DNA of 64,000 bases from Cronobacter dublinensis subsp. dublinensis LMG 23823 (GTDB lineage: Bacteria; Pseudomonadota; Gammaproteobacteria; Enterobacterales; Enterobacteriaceae): contig NZ_CP012266.1 of assembly GCF_001277235.1 (NCBI RefSeq), forward strand, positions 4,030,001 through 4,094,000, given 5' to 3'. A program made the translations under genes and the position numbers. This document shows, piece by piece, positions 1 through 12,096 of this stretch. Each line of letters begins with the position of its first letter. The stretch's first letter is position 1. The notes beneath the pieces are model-generated. The model was given only the letters and a program-made list of their open reading frames with translations. It had not been told where the DNA came from and did no database searches.

Positions 1-2336
<2,336 letters not shown>

Positions 2337-2505
2337 TCACAACCCGAAGAAGTCTTCGTGCTGCGAGTTTGAGAGACTCTGACACACCGCGCATTCCTTA
2401 TTTACGGAAGAATGCAGCAGCGTGTCTGTTTCAATTTTCAGCTTGTTCCGGATTGTTAAAGAGCAAATACTTCGCAGTATACTCAGGGAGTACACTCTGA
2501 AGTGA
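2337..2505 (-). other. tRNA-Ala to 23S transcribed spacer with boxA
   Basis: This is the spacer of the rRNA transcript. It contains a boxA-like antitermination element (reverse strand GCTCTTTAACAAT, about 2452-2464). Flanking sequence next to the 23S 5' end would form one half of the RNase III processing stem. No gene is seen here. Confidence 0.8.
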
Positions 2506-2581
2506 TGGTGGAGCTATGCGGGATCGAACCGCAGACCTCCTGCGTGCAAAGCAGGCGCTCTCCCAGCTGAGCTATAGCCCC
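2506..2581 (-). tRNA. alaU: tRNA-Ala (anticodon TGC)
   Basis: The sequence is 76 nt including an encoded CCA end. The cloverleaf is recognisable: acceptor GGGGCTA paired with TAGCTCC, anticodon loop CTTTGCACG, and T-loop GGTTCGATCC. It lies in the 16S-23S spacer, as in E. coli rrnD, and is matured from the rRNA precursor. Confidence 0.98.
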
Positions 2582-2615
2582 ATCGTAGTTAAACCTCTGC
2601 AACTCCGTGCGGAGT

Positions 2616-2692
<77 letters not shown>

Positions 2693-2761
2693 GTAGAGGT
2701 TTTGCTTCTTTACTTTCTATCAGACAATCTGTGTGAGCACTACGAGGTTGTATCTTGCAGG

Positions 2762-4304
<1,543 letters not shown>

Positions 4305-4440
4305 AAGTTTGATGCTCAAAGAATTAAACTGTTAGTTCGTAATGAATTAACTGTTGTTCACTTGAGACTTGATAATCATTTATCGTCCGAAGACGTTAAG
4401 ATATCAGTGCCCCGAGTGCCCACACAGATTGTCTGATAAA

Positions 4441-4453
4441 TTGTTAAAGAGCG
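4441..4453 (-). promoter_or_regulatory. rrn leader boxA antitermination site
   Basis: Reverse-strand CGCTCTTTAACAA in the leader upstream of 16S. It is the expected loading site for the NusB/NusE (S10) antitermination complex. The same element recurs in the 16S-23S spacer. Confidence 0.85.
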
Positions 4454-4492
4454 GTGCGACGCGGCTTTCAGCCTGCTGTCGCGAGGTGGCGT

Positions 4493-4520
4493 ATATTACG
4501 CTTTCCTCTTTCAGAGTCAA
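4493..4520 (-). promoter_or_regulatory. rrn P2 promoter
   Basis: Minus-strand -35 TTGACT (4515-4520) and -10 TAATAT (4493-4498) with a 16-bp spacer. It sits about 106 bp downstream of P1, the tandem arrangement typical of enterobacterial rRNA operons. Confidence 0.85.
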
Positions 4521-4598
4521 CCCTTAATTTCAGAGTTTTTCTCTTATCGCTTCGACTATTTCGTGAAGTGCTTCACATTGCCGTCTCGATGGAGGCGC

Positions 4599-4660
4599 AT
4601 TATAGGGATCTCTGATTTCAGCACAACCCTTTTTTCGATCTTTTCTTTCAACTGTCGTTT
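4599..4660 (-). promoter_or_regulatory. rrn P1 promoter with A-rich UP element
   Basis: Minus-strand -35 TTGTGC (4621-4626) and -10 TATAAT (4599-4604) with a 16-bp spacer. A GCGCC discriminator follows, as expected for stringent and growth-rate control by ppGpp/DksA. The A-rich block at about 4627-4660 is a likely UP element for the RNA polymerase alpha C-terminal domain. The rest of 4305-4779 is rRNA leader and the divergent yrdA upstream region, with no gene. Confidence 0.85.
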
Positions 4661-4779
4661 TTTCACACGCATTGCTGCGATCCCGCTCGATCTGCTCAAC
4701 GAATACGCGCATTTACGCTTGCGCAGCGCCTTAAATCCAACCAAAGTCTTCTTATCAATTGATAAAAACCGAGGCGATC

Positions 4780-5334
4780 ATGTCTTCTGTATTGCGTCCT
4801 TATAAAAATACCTTCCCCCAGACCGGCCAGCGCGTGATGGTTGATAACTCAAGCGTGGTGATTGGCGATGTAAGAATGGCTGATGATGTCGGGGTCTGGC
4901 CTCTGGTGGTTATCCGGGGCGACGTAAACTATGTCTCCGTCGGTGCCCGCACCAACATTCAGGATGGCAGCGTGCTGCACGTAACTCACAAGTCCTCCTA
5001 TAATCCGCAAGGTAATCCGCTGCTTATTGGCGAAGACGTTACCGTCGGGCATAAGGTGATGCTGCACGGCTGCACTATTGGTAATCGCGTGCTGGTTGGG
5101 ATGGGGTCTATCGTTCTCGACGGTGCCATTATAGAAGACGACGTGATGATCGGTGCCGGGAGTCTGGTGCCGCAAAATAAGCGGCTGGAAAGCGGGTACC
5201 TTTATCTCGGTAGCCCGGTAAAGCAGATCCGCCCTCTGAAAGAGGCTGAACGGGAAGGGCTGCGCTATTCAGCCAATAACTATGTGAAGTGGAAAGATGA
5301 ATATCTGGCTCAGGAGAGCCAGACCCAACCCTGA
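4780..5334 (+). CDS. yrdA: Gamma-carbonic anhydrase-like hexapeptide-repeat protein YrdA
   Basis: 184 aa, full length against E. coli YrdA. It is a left-handed beta-helix protein of the gamma-carbonic anhydrase family, made of repeated hexapeptides. Histidines sit in LHVTH and in GHKVMLHGC, the positions that bind the catalytic metal in this family. Its physiological substrate is not established. The start is taken at ATG 4780 with a GAGG site 6-9 bases upstream. An in-frame TTG at 4759 would add seven unconserved residues. It is transcribed away from the rRNA operon, and its 3' end overlaps convergent yrdB by 25 bp. Confidence 0.93.
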   Translation: MSSVLRPYKNTFPQTGQRVMVDNSSVVIGDVRMADDVGVWPLVVIRGDVNYVSVGARTNIQDGSVLHVTHKSSYNPQGNPLLIGEDVTVGHKVMLHGCTIGNRVLVGMGSIVLDGAIIEDDVMIGAGSLVPQNKRLESGYLYLGSPVKQIRPLKEAEREGLRYSANNYVKWKDEYLAQESQTQP

Positions 5335-5567
5335 GCATCTTCTTGCTGAGCGGCGATAAGCTGCTCAGCGTTTTCTTCCAGATCCCAGCGATGCTCGCGG
5401 AACGCGGCTAACCATTCATCGGGCGACTCGCCAGAGAAACGCGCCACCAGCACAGGCTGAGGAATGGCGCAGGTGAGCACCAGGCCATTAACCAGCGCCG
5501 GAAAGCAAACGGCTTGTCGCTGTTCATCCCAGTGCTCGCGATCGGGGAACTGAATCGCCTGGTTCAT
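5310..5567 (-). CDS. yrdB: DUF1488 family protein YrdB
   Basis: 85 aa, the same size as E. coli YrdB, with the conserved start MNQAIQFPDRE and C-terminal QGWVWL. It is a small soluble protein of unknown function. Its start codon overlaps the aroE stop by 4 bp, so it is translationally coupled as the last gene of yrdD-tsaC-aroE-yrdB. The 3' end overlaps yrdA on the other strand. Confidence 0.9.
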   Translation of the reverse strand: MNQAIQFPDREHWDEQRQAVCFPALVNGLVLTCAIPQPVLVARFSGESPDEWLAAFREHRWDLEENAEQLIAAQQEDAQGWVWLS

Positions 5568-6382
5568 TGCGCCAGCTCCTGCTTAAGCTTTTCAATAACG
5601 GGCTCCACTTCCGGCAGTACGCCGTGCCAGAGCAGCACCGCATGCGCCGCCTGCCCCACCAGCATTCCTAAGCCGTCTGACATCTGCGTGGCGCCGTGCG
5701 CTGCGCACCATGAAAGAAAAGGCGTCTGTCCCTTTTGATAGAACATGTCGTAGCAGCCAACCGTCTGATTTATCAGCGCAGCAGGGAGCGCCGGTATGTC
5801 ACCGTTGATCCCGCTGGACGTCGCATTAATAATGAGATCGAACACGTGACCGTCCAGATCCTGGAGCGCAACGGCGTTGACGCTACCGGTATGGCTGAAC
5901 AGGTTCGCCAGTTCCTGCGCTCGCGCAAAAGTGCGATTGGTGATTGTCACTGCGCAATCTAACGAAAGCAGCGGCAATAAGACGCCTCTGGCTGCGCCAC
6001 CCGCGCCTGTCAGAAGGATCCGGTAGCGCGGTTTGATCATACCGAGGCGTTCAAGATCGCTCAGCAGGCCGATACCATCGGTGTTATCACCAAGCAAACG
6101 CCCATCATCGAGCCGCTTCAGCGTATTGACCGCTCCCGCCAGCGCCGCCCTTTCCGTCAGCTCATCTGCACGGGCAAACGCCTGTTCCTTGAAGGGCACC
6201 GTGACGTTGGCCCCTTTCCCTCCCGCCATGAAAAAGCCTTCCAGCGTTTCCACGAACGTATAGAGCGGCGCGAGCACGCGTCCATATGGATGCTCAATCT
6301 GCAGCTGTGCGGCAAATTGCTGATGAATAAACGGCGATTTGCTGTGCGAGACAGGATTGCCAAAAACGGCGTAAGTTTCCAT
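5564..6382 (-). CDS. aroE: Shikimate 5-dehydrogenase (NADP+)
   Basis: 272 aa, the usual AroE length. It reduces 3-dehydroshikimate to shikimate with NADPH in the chorismate (aromatic amino acid) pathway, in the cytoplasm. The substrate-binding SKSP is at residues 14-17. The catalytic pair is K65 (in NVTVPFK) and D102 (in DNTDG). The Rossmann glycine motif GAGGAA is at 126-131, followed by the NADP-binding NRT near 149. It lies 3 bp downstream of tsaC and overlaps yrdB by 4 bp. Confidence 0.97.
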   Translation of the reverse strand: METYAVFGNPVSHSKSPFIHQQFAAQLQIEHPYGRVLAPLYTFVETLEGFFMAGGKGANVTVPFKEQAFARADELTERAALAGAVNTLKRLDDGRLLGDNTDGIGLLSDLERLGMIKPRYRILLTGAGGAARGVLLPLLSLDCAVTITNRTFARAQELANLFSHTGSVNAVALQDLDGHVFDLIINATSSGINGDIPALPAALINQTVGCYDMFYQKGQTPFLSWCAAHGATQMSDGLGMLVGQAAHAVLLWHGVLPEVEPVIEKLKQELAQ

Positions 6383-6385
6383 GCG

Positions 6386-6958
6386 TTAACCTTGTCGGAA
6401 AAGTTCACCCGTCAGCGCGTCACGGATCTCCGACGGATTTTGCCGTCCACCCGTTGCGCCATGTAGCACAGGGAAATCGTCGCCAAACTGCGCCAGGACT
6501 TCCTGCGCCGTACGACACGGCTCCAGCCCGGACAGATTGGCGCTGGTCGACACCAATGGTTTGCCAAAGGCTTCGCAGAGCGCGATAACCTGCGGATGAT
6601 TGGTCACGCGCACCGCCAGCGAATCAAAACGGCCAGTCAGCCAGCGAGGCGTTGACGGCTTCGCCGGGAAGACAAACGTCACGGGGCCCGGCCAGCAGGC
6701 AAAGACCGCCTCACGTTGTTCTGGCGTCAGCGCCTCATCATCTATATAAGGCTTCAGTTGCTCAAAATTCGCCGCGATCAGAATAAGCCCTTTCTCCATG
6801 GGCCGTTGCTTAAGTTCAAGCAGTCGCTTTACAGCAGTTTCGCTATCAGGATCGCACCCTACGCCAAATACGGCTTCTGTCGGGTAAGCAATGACATGTT
6901 CATTTTTAAGGACGTCGACGACATGCGATATCGCGTCCGCAGGTTGGTTATTCTTCAC
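6386..6958 (-). CDS. tsaC: Threonylcarbamoyl-AMP synthase TsaC (YrdC)
   Basis: 190 aa, full length. It makes L-threonylcarbamoyl-AMP from threonine, bicarbonate and ATP. This is the first step of t6A37 modification in tRNAs that read ANN codons. The YrdC fold is marked by AYPTEAVFGVGCDP near the N-terminus, KQRP, and STSANLSG. The C-terminus SEIRDALTGELFRQG matches E. coli. Its 5' end overlaps yrdD by 11 bp, which suggests coupling. Confidence 0.96.
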   Translation of the reverse strand: MKNNQPADAISHVVDVLKNEHVIAYPTEAVFGVGCDPDSETAVKRLLELKQRPMEKGLILIAANFEQLKPYIDDEALTPEQREAVFACWPGPVTFVFPAKPSTPRWLTGRFDSLAVRVTNHPQVIALCEAFGKPLVSTSANLSGLEPCRTAQEVLAQFGDDFPVLHGATGGRQNPSEIRDALTGELFRQG

Positions 6959-7505
6959 GGTCTGATTCCGCCGTTACCGGCTTTCCACATTGTTTACTGG
7001 CACAAAAGCGCTTTACGCCCTGTGCGGTTTTCTTCTCTATAAGGAGGGGATAATGGCATTCCGGGCACTCGCCAGCCACCGGTTTGAAATTAATCACAAA
7101 CTGGCACTCCGGGTAGCGATCGCAGGAATAAAAGGTTTTGCCAAAGCGCGAACGCCGCTGAACCAGATTGCCGGTGCTGCACTGAGGGCATTGCAGGGCG
7201 GTGTCATCAGGTTTGTCGATCTGCTCGGTATGCTCACACTCAGGGTAGCGGCTGCAACCGATAAACATGCCAAAGCGTCCCTGGCGGAGCACCAGCGTTG
7301 CATCGCATACCGGACATTGCTGGCCATCCAGCACTTTGACAATGTGACCATCCGCCTGCCCTTTTAGCGGACGGACGTAATCACATTCAGGATAATGCGA
7401 ACATCCCAGGAAAGGACCATGCTTCCCGGAACGGATAAGAAGTTCAGCCCCGCATTTTGGGCAGGGCTCGTGTTTGGGCACTGAAAAGAGTGCTGACCTT
7501 GCCAT
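6948..7505 (-). CDS. yrdD: Topoisomerase-type zinc-ribbon protein YrdD
   Basis: 185 aa with four zinc ribbons, CPKC, CPVC, CPQC and CPEC, each followed by a second cysteine pair (for example CSHYPEC, CSRYPEC, CDRYPEC). These modules resemble the C-terminal zinc fingers of DNA topoisomerase I. There is no catalytic topoisomerase domain, so a nucleic-acid binding role is likely but unproven. It heads the yrdD-tsaC-aroE-yrdB cluster. Confidence 0.92.
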   Translation of the reverse strand: MARSALFSVPKHEPCPKCGAELLIRSGKHGPFLGCSHYPECDYVRPLKGQADGHIVKVLDGQQCPVCDATLVLRQGRFGMFIGCSRYPECEHTEQIDKPDDTALQCPQCSTGNLVQRRSRFGKTFYSCDRYPECQFVINFKPVAGECPECHYPLLIEKKTAQGVKRFCASKQCGKPVTAESDREE

Positions 7506-7528
7506 AATTCACCACTGCACTGAAAATA

Positions 7529-8002
7529 TCAGTGCAGCATACCGTCATTCACTTCAAAGAGCAGTTCTTCCATTTGTTGATAGGCATTTTCACATCCGGG
7601 AATGTTGAAAAGCACCATCAGGATGACCCACTTTAAATCTTCTAAATCAAACTCGGCGGTATCCAGCGCCATGACGCGCTCAATAACCATTTCACGAGTT
7701 TCGAGATTCAGCACCTGAATTTGTTCCAGAAACAGCAGGAACCCCCGACAGCTGGCGTCCAGCCGCTGGCACTCTTCTGCGGTATAAATACGCATCGAGA
7801 GTGGATCCGAAGCCAGTTGCATCGGCGCGGAAAGACCATCCTGATAATCCGCCAGCTTTTCCAGCCATAACAGCGCATTAAAGATATCTTCCTGATCAAA
7901 ACCCGCATCCGTCAGGTCCCGCGTCAGCTTATCCTGGTCAACGCGCATCTCAGCTTCGTTATGGATATAGGTTTCAAACAAATACATTAGTACGTCGAAC
8001 AT
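7529..8002 (-). CDS. smg: Smg protein (DUF494)
   Basis: 157 aa, full length. It is an acidic, mainly helical conserved protein of unknown function, recognised by the start MFDVLMYLFETYIHN. It overlaps the end of dprA by 29 bp, so the two are probably co-transcribed and coupled. Confidence 0.92.
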   Translation of the reverse strand: MFDVLMYLFETYIHNEAEMRVDQDKLTRDLTDAGFDQEDIFNALLWLEKLADYQDGLSAPMQLASDPLSMRIYTAEECQRLDASCRGFLLFLEQIQVLNLETREMVIERVMALDTAEFDLEDLKWVILMVLFNIPGCENAYQQMEELLFEVNDGMLH

Positions 8003-9086
8003 GGCCTGCCCTCCTCACTCGGACATAGCCGCCGGGTACAGCTGCGATCCATCCTGCTAACTCCAGTTCGAGTAGCTGGGCTACTGTCAATGGCACAGGT
8101 TGGCCGGCACGTTCAGCGACGACGTCAACAGGTGTAACCTCATCTCCTACGTTAGCCAACAGCTCGGGAAATGGCAATGCACCTTCCTCTTGATCCGGTG
8201 AATAATTCGCCGCGTTGAGCCAGGGCAGCTCGTTTTGTAAATAATCGATAATGTCCTGAGGATGCGTAACGGCTATCGCGCCTTGCTGAATCAGCCAGTG
8301 CGGCCCTTCACATCCCGGATTACCGATGGGGCCGGGCAGAGCGAAAACTTCACGCCCTTGCTCCAGCGCGCACCGGGCGGTAACGAGCGAGCCGCTGCGC
8401 AGCGCTGCCTCGACCACCAGCACGCCAAAGCTTAACCCGCTGATAATACGGTTACGTCTGGGGAAATTGGCCGGACGGGGCTGTGCTTCGAAAGGGAACT
8501 CCGAGATGACGGCGCCGCCTTGCGCAATAATCTCCTCCGCCAGTTTACGGTGGCGAGCCGGGTAGACCTGCGTCAGGCCGTTGCCCAGCACTGCGATCGT
8601 TTTCCCCTGAGCCCGCAGCGCACTGCGATGCGCGACGGCATCAATACCCAGCGCAAGACCGCTGGTTAACGTCAGGCCGGCTTCCGCGAGCGCATAACAA
8701 AGCTTGCTCCCCCAGTGCTCGCCGTACCAGGAGTGATGACGACTGCCCACCACGGCCATCTGCGGTCTGGTCAGTACTGTTGGGTCGCCCGCCACCAGCA
8801 GCGCGCCGGGAAACCACTCAATCGCACGTAAAGGGAGCGGATAAGCCGGAGAAAGGGCCGTGAGCAGATGATGCCCCGGTATTTCAAGCCAGCGCAGAAC
8901 CGCATCAAGCTTCGCGGCGGGATAACTGAAAAACAGTGTTCGTTGCTTTGCATTCAGCCCCGCCAGGCGCAATGCATCCGCAGGATCCTCCCGCCTGTTT
9001 TGCAGACGCTGAAATGCCTGCACCATTATTTCACCGCTCAGGCTGTAAACCGCCATCAGGCGTAACCAAATCTCCGTTGGTGACAT
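7974..9086 (-). CDS. dprA: DNA processing protein DprA (Smf)
   Basis: 370 aa (E. coli 374). DprA binds incoming single-stranded DNA and loads RecA in naturally competent bacteria. In enterics its role is less clear. The extended Rossmann core is seen as VVGSRHHSWYGE, SGLALGIDAVAH, NFPRRNRIISGLS and EAALRSGSLVTARCA. The C-terminal winged-helix (DprA-WH) region ends VRRTNVFV. It is divergent from def across a 129-bp gap. Confidence 0.95.
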   Translation of the reverse strand: MSPTEIWLRLMAVYSLSGEIMVQAFQRLQNRREDPADALRLAGLNAKQRTLFFSYPAAKLDAVLRWLEIPGHHLLTALSPAYPLPLRAIEWFPGALLVAGDPTVLTRPQMAVVGSRHHSWYGEHWGSKLCYALAEAGLTLTSGLALGIDAVAHRSALRAQGKTIAVLGNGLTQVYPARHRKLAEEIIAQGGAVISEFPFEAQPRPANFPRRNRIISGLSFGVLVVEAALRSGSLVTARCALEQGREVFALPGPIGNPGCEGPHWLIQQGAIAVTHPQDIIDYLQNELPWLNAANYSPDQEEGALPFPELLANVGDEVTPVDVVAERAGQPVPLTVAQLLELELAGWIAAVPGGYVRVRRAGHVRRTNVFV

Positions 9087-9140
9087 CGCGCTATCCCTCG
9101 CCAGACGCCGCTCTCTAATCCCTGTGATTCGTTGCTGATG

Positions 9141-9170
9141 CTGTCAATCAAAGGGGGATTTGTCTAGAAT
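9141..9170 (+). promoter_or_regulatory. Candidate def-fmt promoter
   Basis: -10 TAGAAT at 9165-9170 and a -35-like CTGTCA at 9141-9146 with an 18-bp spacer, about 45 bp upstream of def. The match is moderate and the assignment rests on position. Confidence 0.5.
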
Positions 9171-9215
9171 AGAGGGTAAGATCCTTTCAACTCTTGAATA
9201 CAGCTCTGGAAATTT

Positions 9216-9731
9216 ATGTCAGTTTTGCAGGTATTACATATTCCGGACGAGCGGCTTCGCATCGTCGCTGAACCGGTAAAAGAAGTTAATGCAGATATTC
9301 AGCGCATCGTTGATGATATGTTCGACACGATGTACGCCGAAGAAGGTATTGGGCTTGCCGCCACGCAGGTAGATATTCATCAGCGCATTATCGTGATTGA
9401 TGTCTCTGAAAACCGCGATGAACGCCTGGTGCTTATCAATCCGGAGTTGCTGGAACAGTGCGGCGAAACCGGCATTGAAGAAGGCTGCCTGTCTATTCCG
9501 GAACAGCGCGCTTTTGTGCCGCGCGCCGAGAAAGTAAAAATTCGCGCCCTCGACCGTAACGGCAAGTCTTTCGAACTGGAAGCTGACGGCCTGCTGGCTA
9601 TCTGTATCCAGCACGAAATGGACCACCTGGTCGGTAAGCTCTTTATCGATTATCTGTCGCCGATGAAGCGCCAGCGTATTCGTCAGAAAGTTGAAAAACT
9701 GGATCGCATGAAGGCGAAAGCCGCAGATTAA
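9216..9731 (+). CDS. def: Peptide deformylase
   Basis: 171 aa (E. coli 169). It removes the N-formyl group from nascent proteins. The three family motifs are intact: GIGLAATQ at 44-51, EGCLS at 89-93 with the metal-ligand Cys91, and HEMDH at 133-137 with two His ligands and the catalytic Glu. It is followed 18 bp later by fmt, whose product adds the same formyl group to initiator tRNA. Confidence 0.98.
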   Translation: MSVLQVLHIPDERLRIVAEPVKEVNADIQRIVDDMFDTMYAEEGIGLAATQVDIHQRIIVIDVSENRDERLVLINPELLEQCGETGIEEGCLSIPEQRAFVPRAEKVKIRALDRNGKSFELEADGLLAICIQHEMDHLVGKLFIDYLSPMKRQRIRQKVEKLDRMKAKAAD

Positions 9732-9749
9732 ATAAAGACAGGGAATAAC

Positions 9750-10697
9750 GTGTCCGAGTCACTTCGCATTATTTTCGCCGGTACGCCGGATTTCGCAGCG
9801 CGTCATCTTGAAGCGCTGTTGTCCTCCTCCCATGAGATTGTCGGCGTGTTTACTCAGCCGGACCGTCCGGCGGGCCGCGGTAAAAAGCTCATGCCAGGGC
9901 CTGTAAAGGTGCTGGCCGAGGAAAACGGCCTGCCGGTTTTCCAGCCTAAGTCTCTGCGCCCTGCTGAAAATCAGGCGCTCGTGGCTGCGCTGAATGCGGA
10001 CGTGATGGTTGTTGTCGCTTATGGCCTGATTCTTCCGGAGGCGGTGCTTGCGATGCCGCGTCTCGGTTGCATTAATGTCCACGGTTCCCTGCTGCCGCGC
10101 TGGCGCGGCGCGGCGCCTATTCAGCGTTCGCTGTGGGCGGGCGATACGGAAACCGGCGTGACTATCATGCAGATGGATAAAGGGCTTGATACCGGCGATA
10201 TGCTGCGTAAGCTCTCATGCCCGATTACGACGGATGACACCAGCGCTTCGCTGTATGACAAACTCGCGCAGCTGGGCCCGCAAGGAATGCTCGCCACCCT
10301 GAGCGATCTGGCATCGGGCGCTGCGGTGCCTGAAAAGCAGGATGACACAAACGCCACCTATGCTGAAAAGCTCAGCAAAGAAGAGGCGCGCCTCGACTGG
10401 ACGCTAAGCGCTGCTCAGCTGGAACGCTGCATTCGTGCGTTTAACCCGTGGCCGGTCAGCTATTTCATGATTGACGACCAGCCGGTTAAAGTCTGGAAAG
10501 CGTCAGTGCTGGATCAGCAGAGCAAAGCAACGCCGGGCACCGTGCTTGAGGCCGGTAAAGCGGGCATCAAGATAGCGACGGCCGATGGCATCCTTAACCT
10601 GGAAGAGCTGCAGCCTGCGGGCAAAAAAGCGATGTCAGCGCAAGATCTTTTAAACTCCCGCCAGGAGTGGTTTACGCCGGGCCATATTCTCGCCTGA
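9750..10697 (+). CDS. fmt: Methionyl-tRNA formyltransferase
   Basis: 315 aa, full length, starting at GTG 9750 (MSESLRIIFAGTPDF, aligned with E. coli). It transfers formyl from 10-formyl-tetrahydrofolate to Met-tRNAfMet. Family marks are TQPDRPAGRG (the loop that clamps initiator tRNA), INVHGSLLPRWRGAAPIQ with the catalytic His, and GLDTGDML with the catalytic Asp. The C-terminal OB-type domain contains LNLEELQPAGKKAM. Confidence 0.97.
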   Translation: MSESLRIIFAGTPDFAARHLEALLSSSHEIVGVFTQPDRPAGRGKKLMPGPVKVLAEENGLPVFQPKSLRPAENQALVAALNADVMVVVAYGLILPEAVLAMPRLGCINVHGSLLPRWRGAAPIQRSLWAGDTETGVTIMQMDKGLDTGDMLRKLSCPITTDDTSASLYDKLAQLGPQGMLATLSDLASGAAVPEKQDDTNATYAEKLSKEEARLDWTLSAAQLERCIRAFNPWPVSYFMIDDQPVKVWKASVLDQQSKATPGTVLEAGKAGIKIATADGILNLEELQPAGKKAMSAQDLLNSRQEWFTPGHILA

Positions 10698-10712
10698 GCG
10701 ACGGCATTAACA

Positions 10713-10734
10713 GCCCGGATTTCCGGGCCTTTTT
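10713..10734 (+). terminator. Terminator-like hairpin between fmt and rsmB
   Basis: Stem GCCCGG (10713-10718) / CCGGGC (10723-10728) with a 4-nt loop, followed by CTTTTTATTT. It lies 15 bp after fmt and 32 bp before the rsmB start, so it would reduce read-through into rsmB. Confidence 0.7.
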
Positions 10735-10765
10735 ATTTCAGATGCAGGTTAACCTGCCCGTGGCT

Positions 10766-12055
10766 ATGAAAAAATCCATTAATCTGCGCAGCATGGCGGC
10801 GCAGGCTATCGAACAGGTAGTCGAAAAAGGCCAGTCACTCAGTACCGTTCTGCCACCGCTCCAGCATAAAGTCTCCGACAAGGACAAAGCCCTGCTACAG
10901 GAGCTCTGTTTCGGCGTGCTTCGCACGTTCTCGCAGCTGGAGTGGCTTATCAATAAGCTGATGTCGCGCCCGATGACCGGCAAACAGCGCACCATTCACT
11001 ATCTGATTATGGTGGGCTTTTATCAGCTGCTGTATACGCGCATTCCACCGCACGCGGCGCTGGCGGAAACCGTCGAGGGTGCAGTAGCCATCAAGCGTAT
11101 GCAGTTCAAAGGCCTCATTAATGGCGTGTTACGTCAGTTTCAGCGCCAACAGGAAGAATTGCTGGCCGAATTCGCAGAGCAGGATGCGCGCTATCTGCAT
11201 CCGATGTGGATATTAACGCGGTTACAGGCGGCCTGGCCGCAGCAGTGGCAGGCAATCGTAGAGGCGAATAACGAACGTCCGCCGATGTGGCTGCGCGTCA
11301 ATCGTCAGCATCATTCCCGAGATGAATGGCTCAGCCTGCTCGAAGAGTGCGGGATGACGGGCCATATTCACCCGCGTTATCCTGACGCCGTACGCCTTGA
11401 AACGCCCGCGCCTGTCAGTGCTCTTCCAGGGTTTGACCAGGGCTGGGTAACCGTACAGGACGCTTCGGCGCAGGGCTGTGTCGAACTTCTGGCACCGCAA
11501 AACGGTGAAACTATTCTCGATCTCTGTGCCGCCCCTGGCGGAAAAACCACGCATATTCTTGAAGCCGCGCCGCAGGCCACTGTGATGGCGGTGGACATAG
11601 ACGCGCAGCGTATCTCCCGCGTCTATGACAACCTTAAACGCCTCCGGATGAAGGCAGACGTCAAGGTGGGTGACGGTCGCTTCCCGGCGCAATGGTGCGG
11701 AGATACGCAGTTCGACCGTATTTTGCTGGATGCGCCCTGTTCCGCGACCGGTGTTATCCGTCGTCACCCGGATATCAAATGGCTGCGCCGTGATTCCGAT
11801 ATCGCCGAGCTGGCGCAGTTGCAGTCGGAAATTCTGGACGCCATCTGGCCACACCTTAAGCCAGGCGGTACGCTGCTGTATGCGACCTGCTCCATTTTGC
11901 CGGAAGAGAACAGCGAACAGATCCTGGCATTCCTCGCCAGAACGCCGGATGCACAACTGGACGGCACCGGGTCAGCACAAACGCCCGGCATACAGAATCT
12001 TCCCGGCGCGACCGAAGGCGATGGCTTCTTTTACGCTAAGCTAATCAAAAAGTGA
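10766..12055 (+). CDS. rsmB: 16S rRNA m5C967 methyltransferase RsmB
   Basis: 429 aa, the same as E. coli. It methylates C967 of 16S rRNA using S-adenosylmethionine. The N-terminal NusB-like RNA-binding domain is followed by a Rossmann methyltransferase with LDLCAAPGGKTTHI. The two cysteines of the family are in DAPCSATG and YATCS, one serving as nucleophile and the other releasing the product. The start is set at 10766 (MKKSINLRS) by alignment. The frame is open further upstream, and ATG 10742 would add eight residues. No strong ribosome site lies directly before 10766. Confidence 0.93.
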   Translation: MKKSINLRSMAAQAIEQVVEKGQSLSTVLPPLQHKVSDKDKALLQELCFGVLRTFSQLEWLINKLMSRPMTGKQRTIHYLIMVGFYQLLYTRIPPHAALAETVEGAVAIKRMQFKGLINGVLRQFQRQQEELLAEFAEQDARYLHPMWILTRLQAAWPQQWQAIVEANNERPPMWLRVNRQHHSRDEWLSLLEECGMTGHIHPRYPDAVRLETPAPVSALPGFDQGWVTVQDASAQGCVELLAPQNGETILDLCAAPGGKTTHILEAAPQATVMAVDIDAQRISRVYDNLKRLRMKADVKVGDGRFPAQWCGDTQFDRILLDAPCSATGVIRRHPDIKWLRRDSDIAELAQLQSEILDAIWPHLKPGGTLLYATCSILPEENSEQILAFLARTPDAQLDGTGSAQTPGIQNLPGATEGDGFFYAKLIKK

Positions 12056-12096
12056 TTGGGCCCGCGCAGGCGGCCCCGGACGGGTGAAGCAAAACG

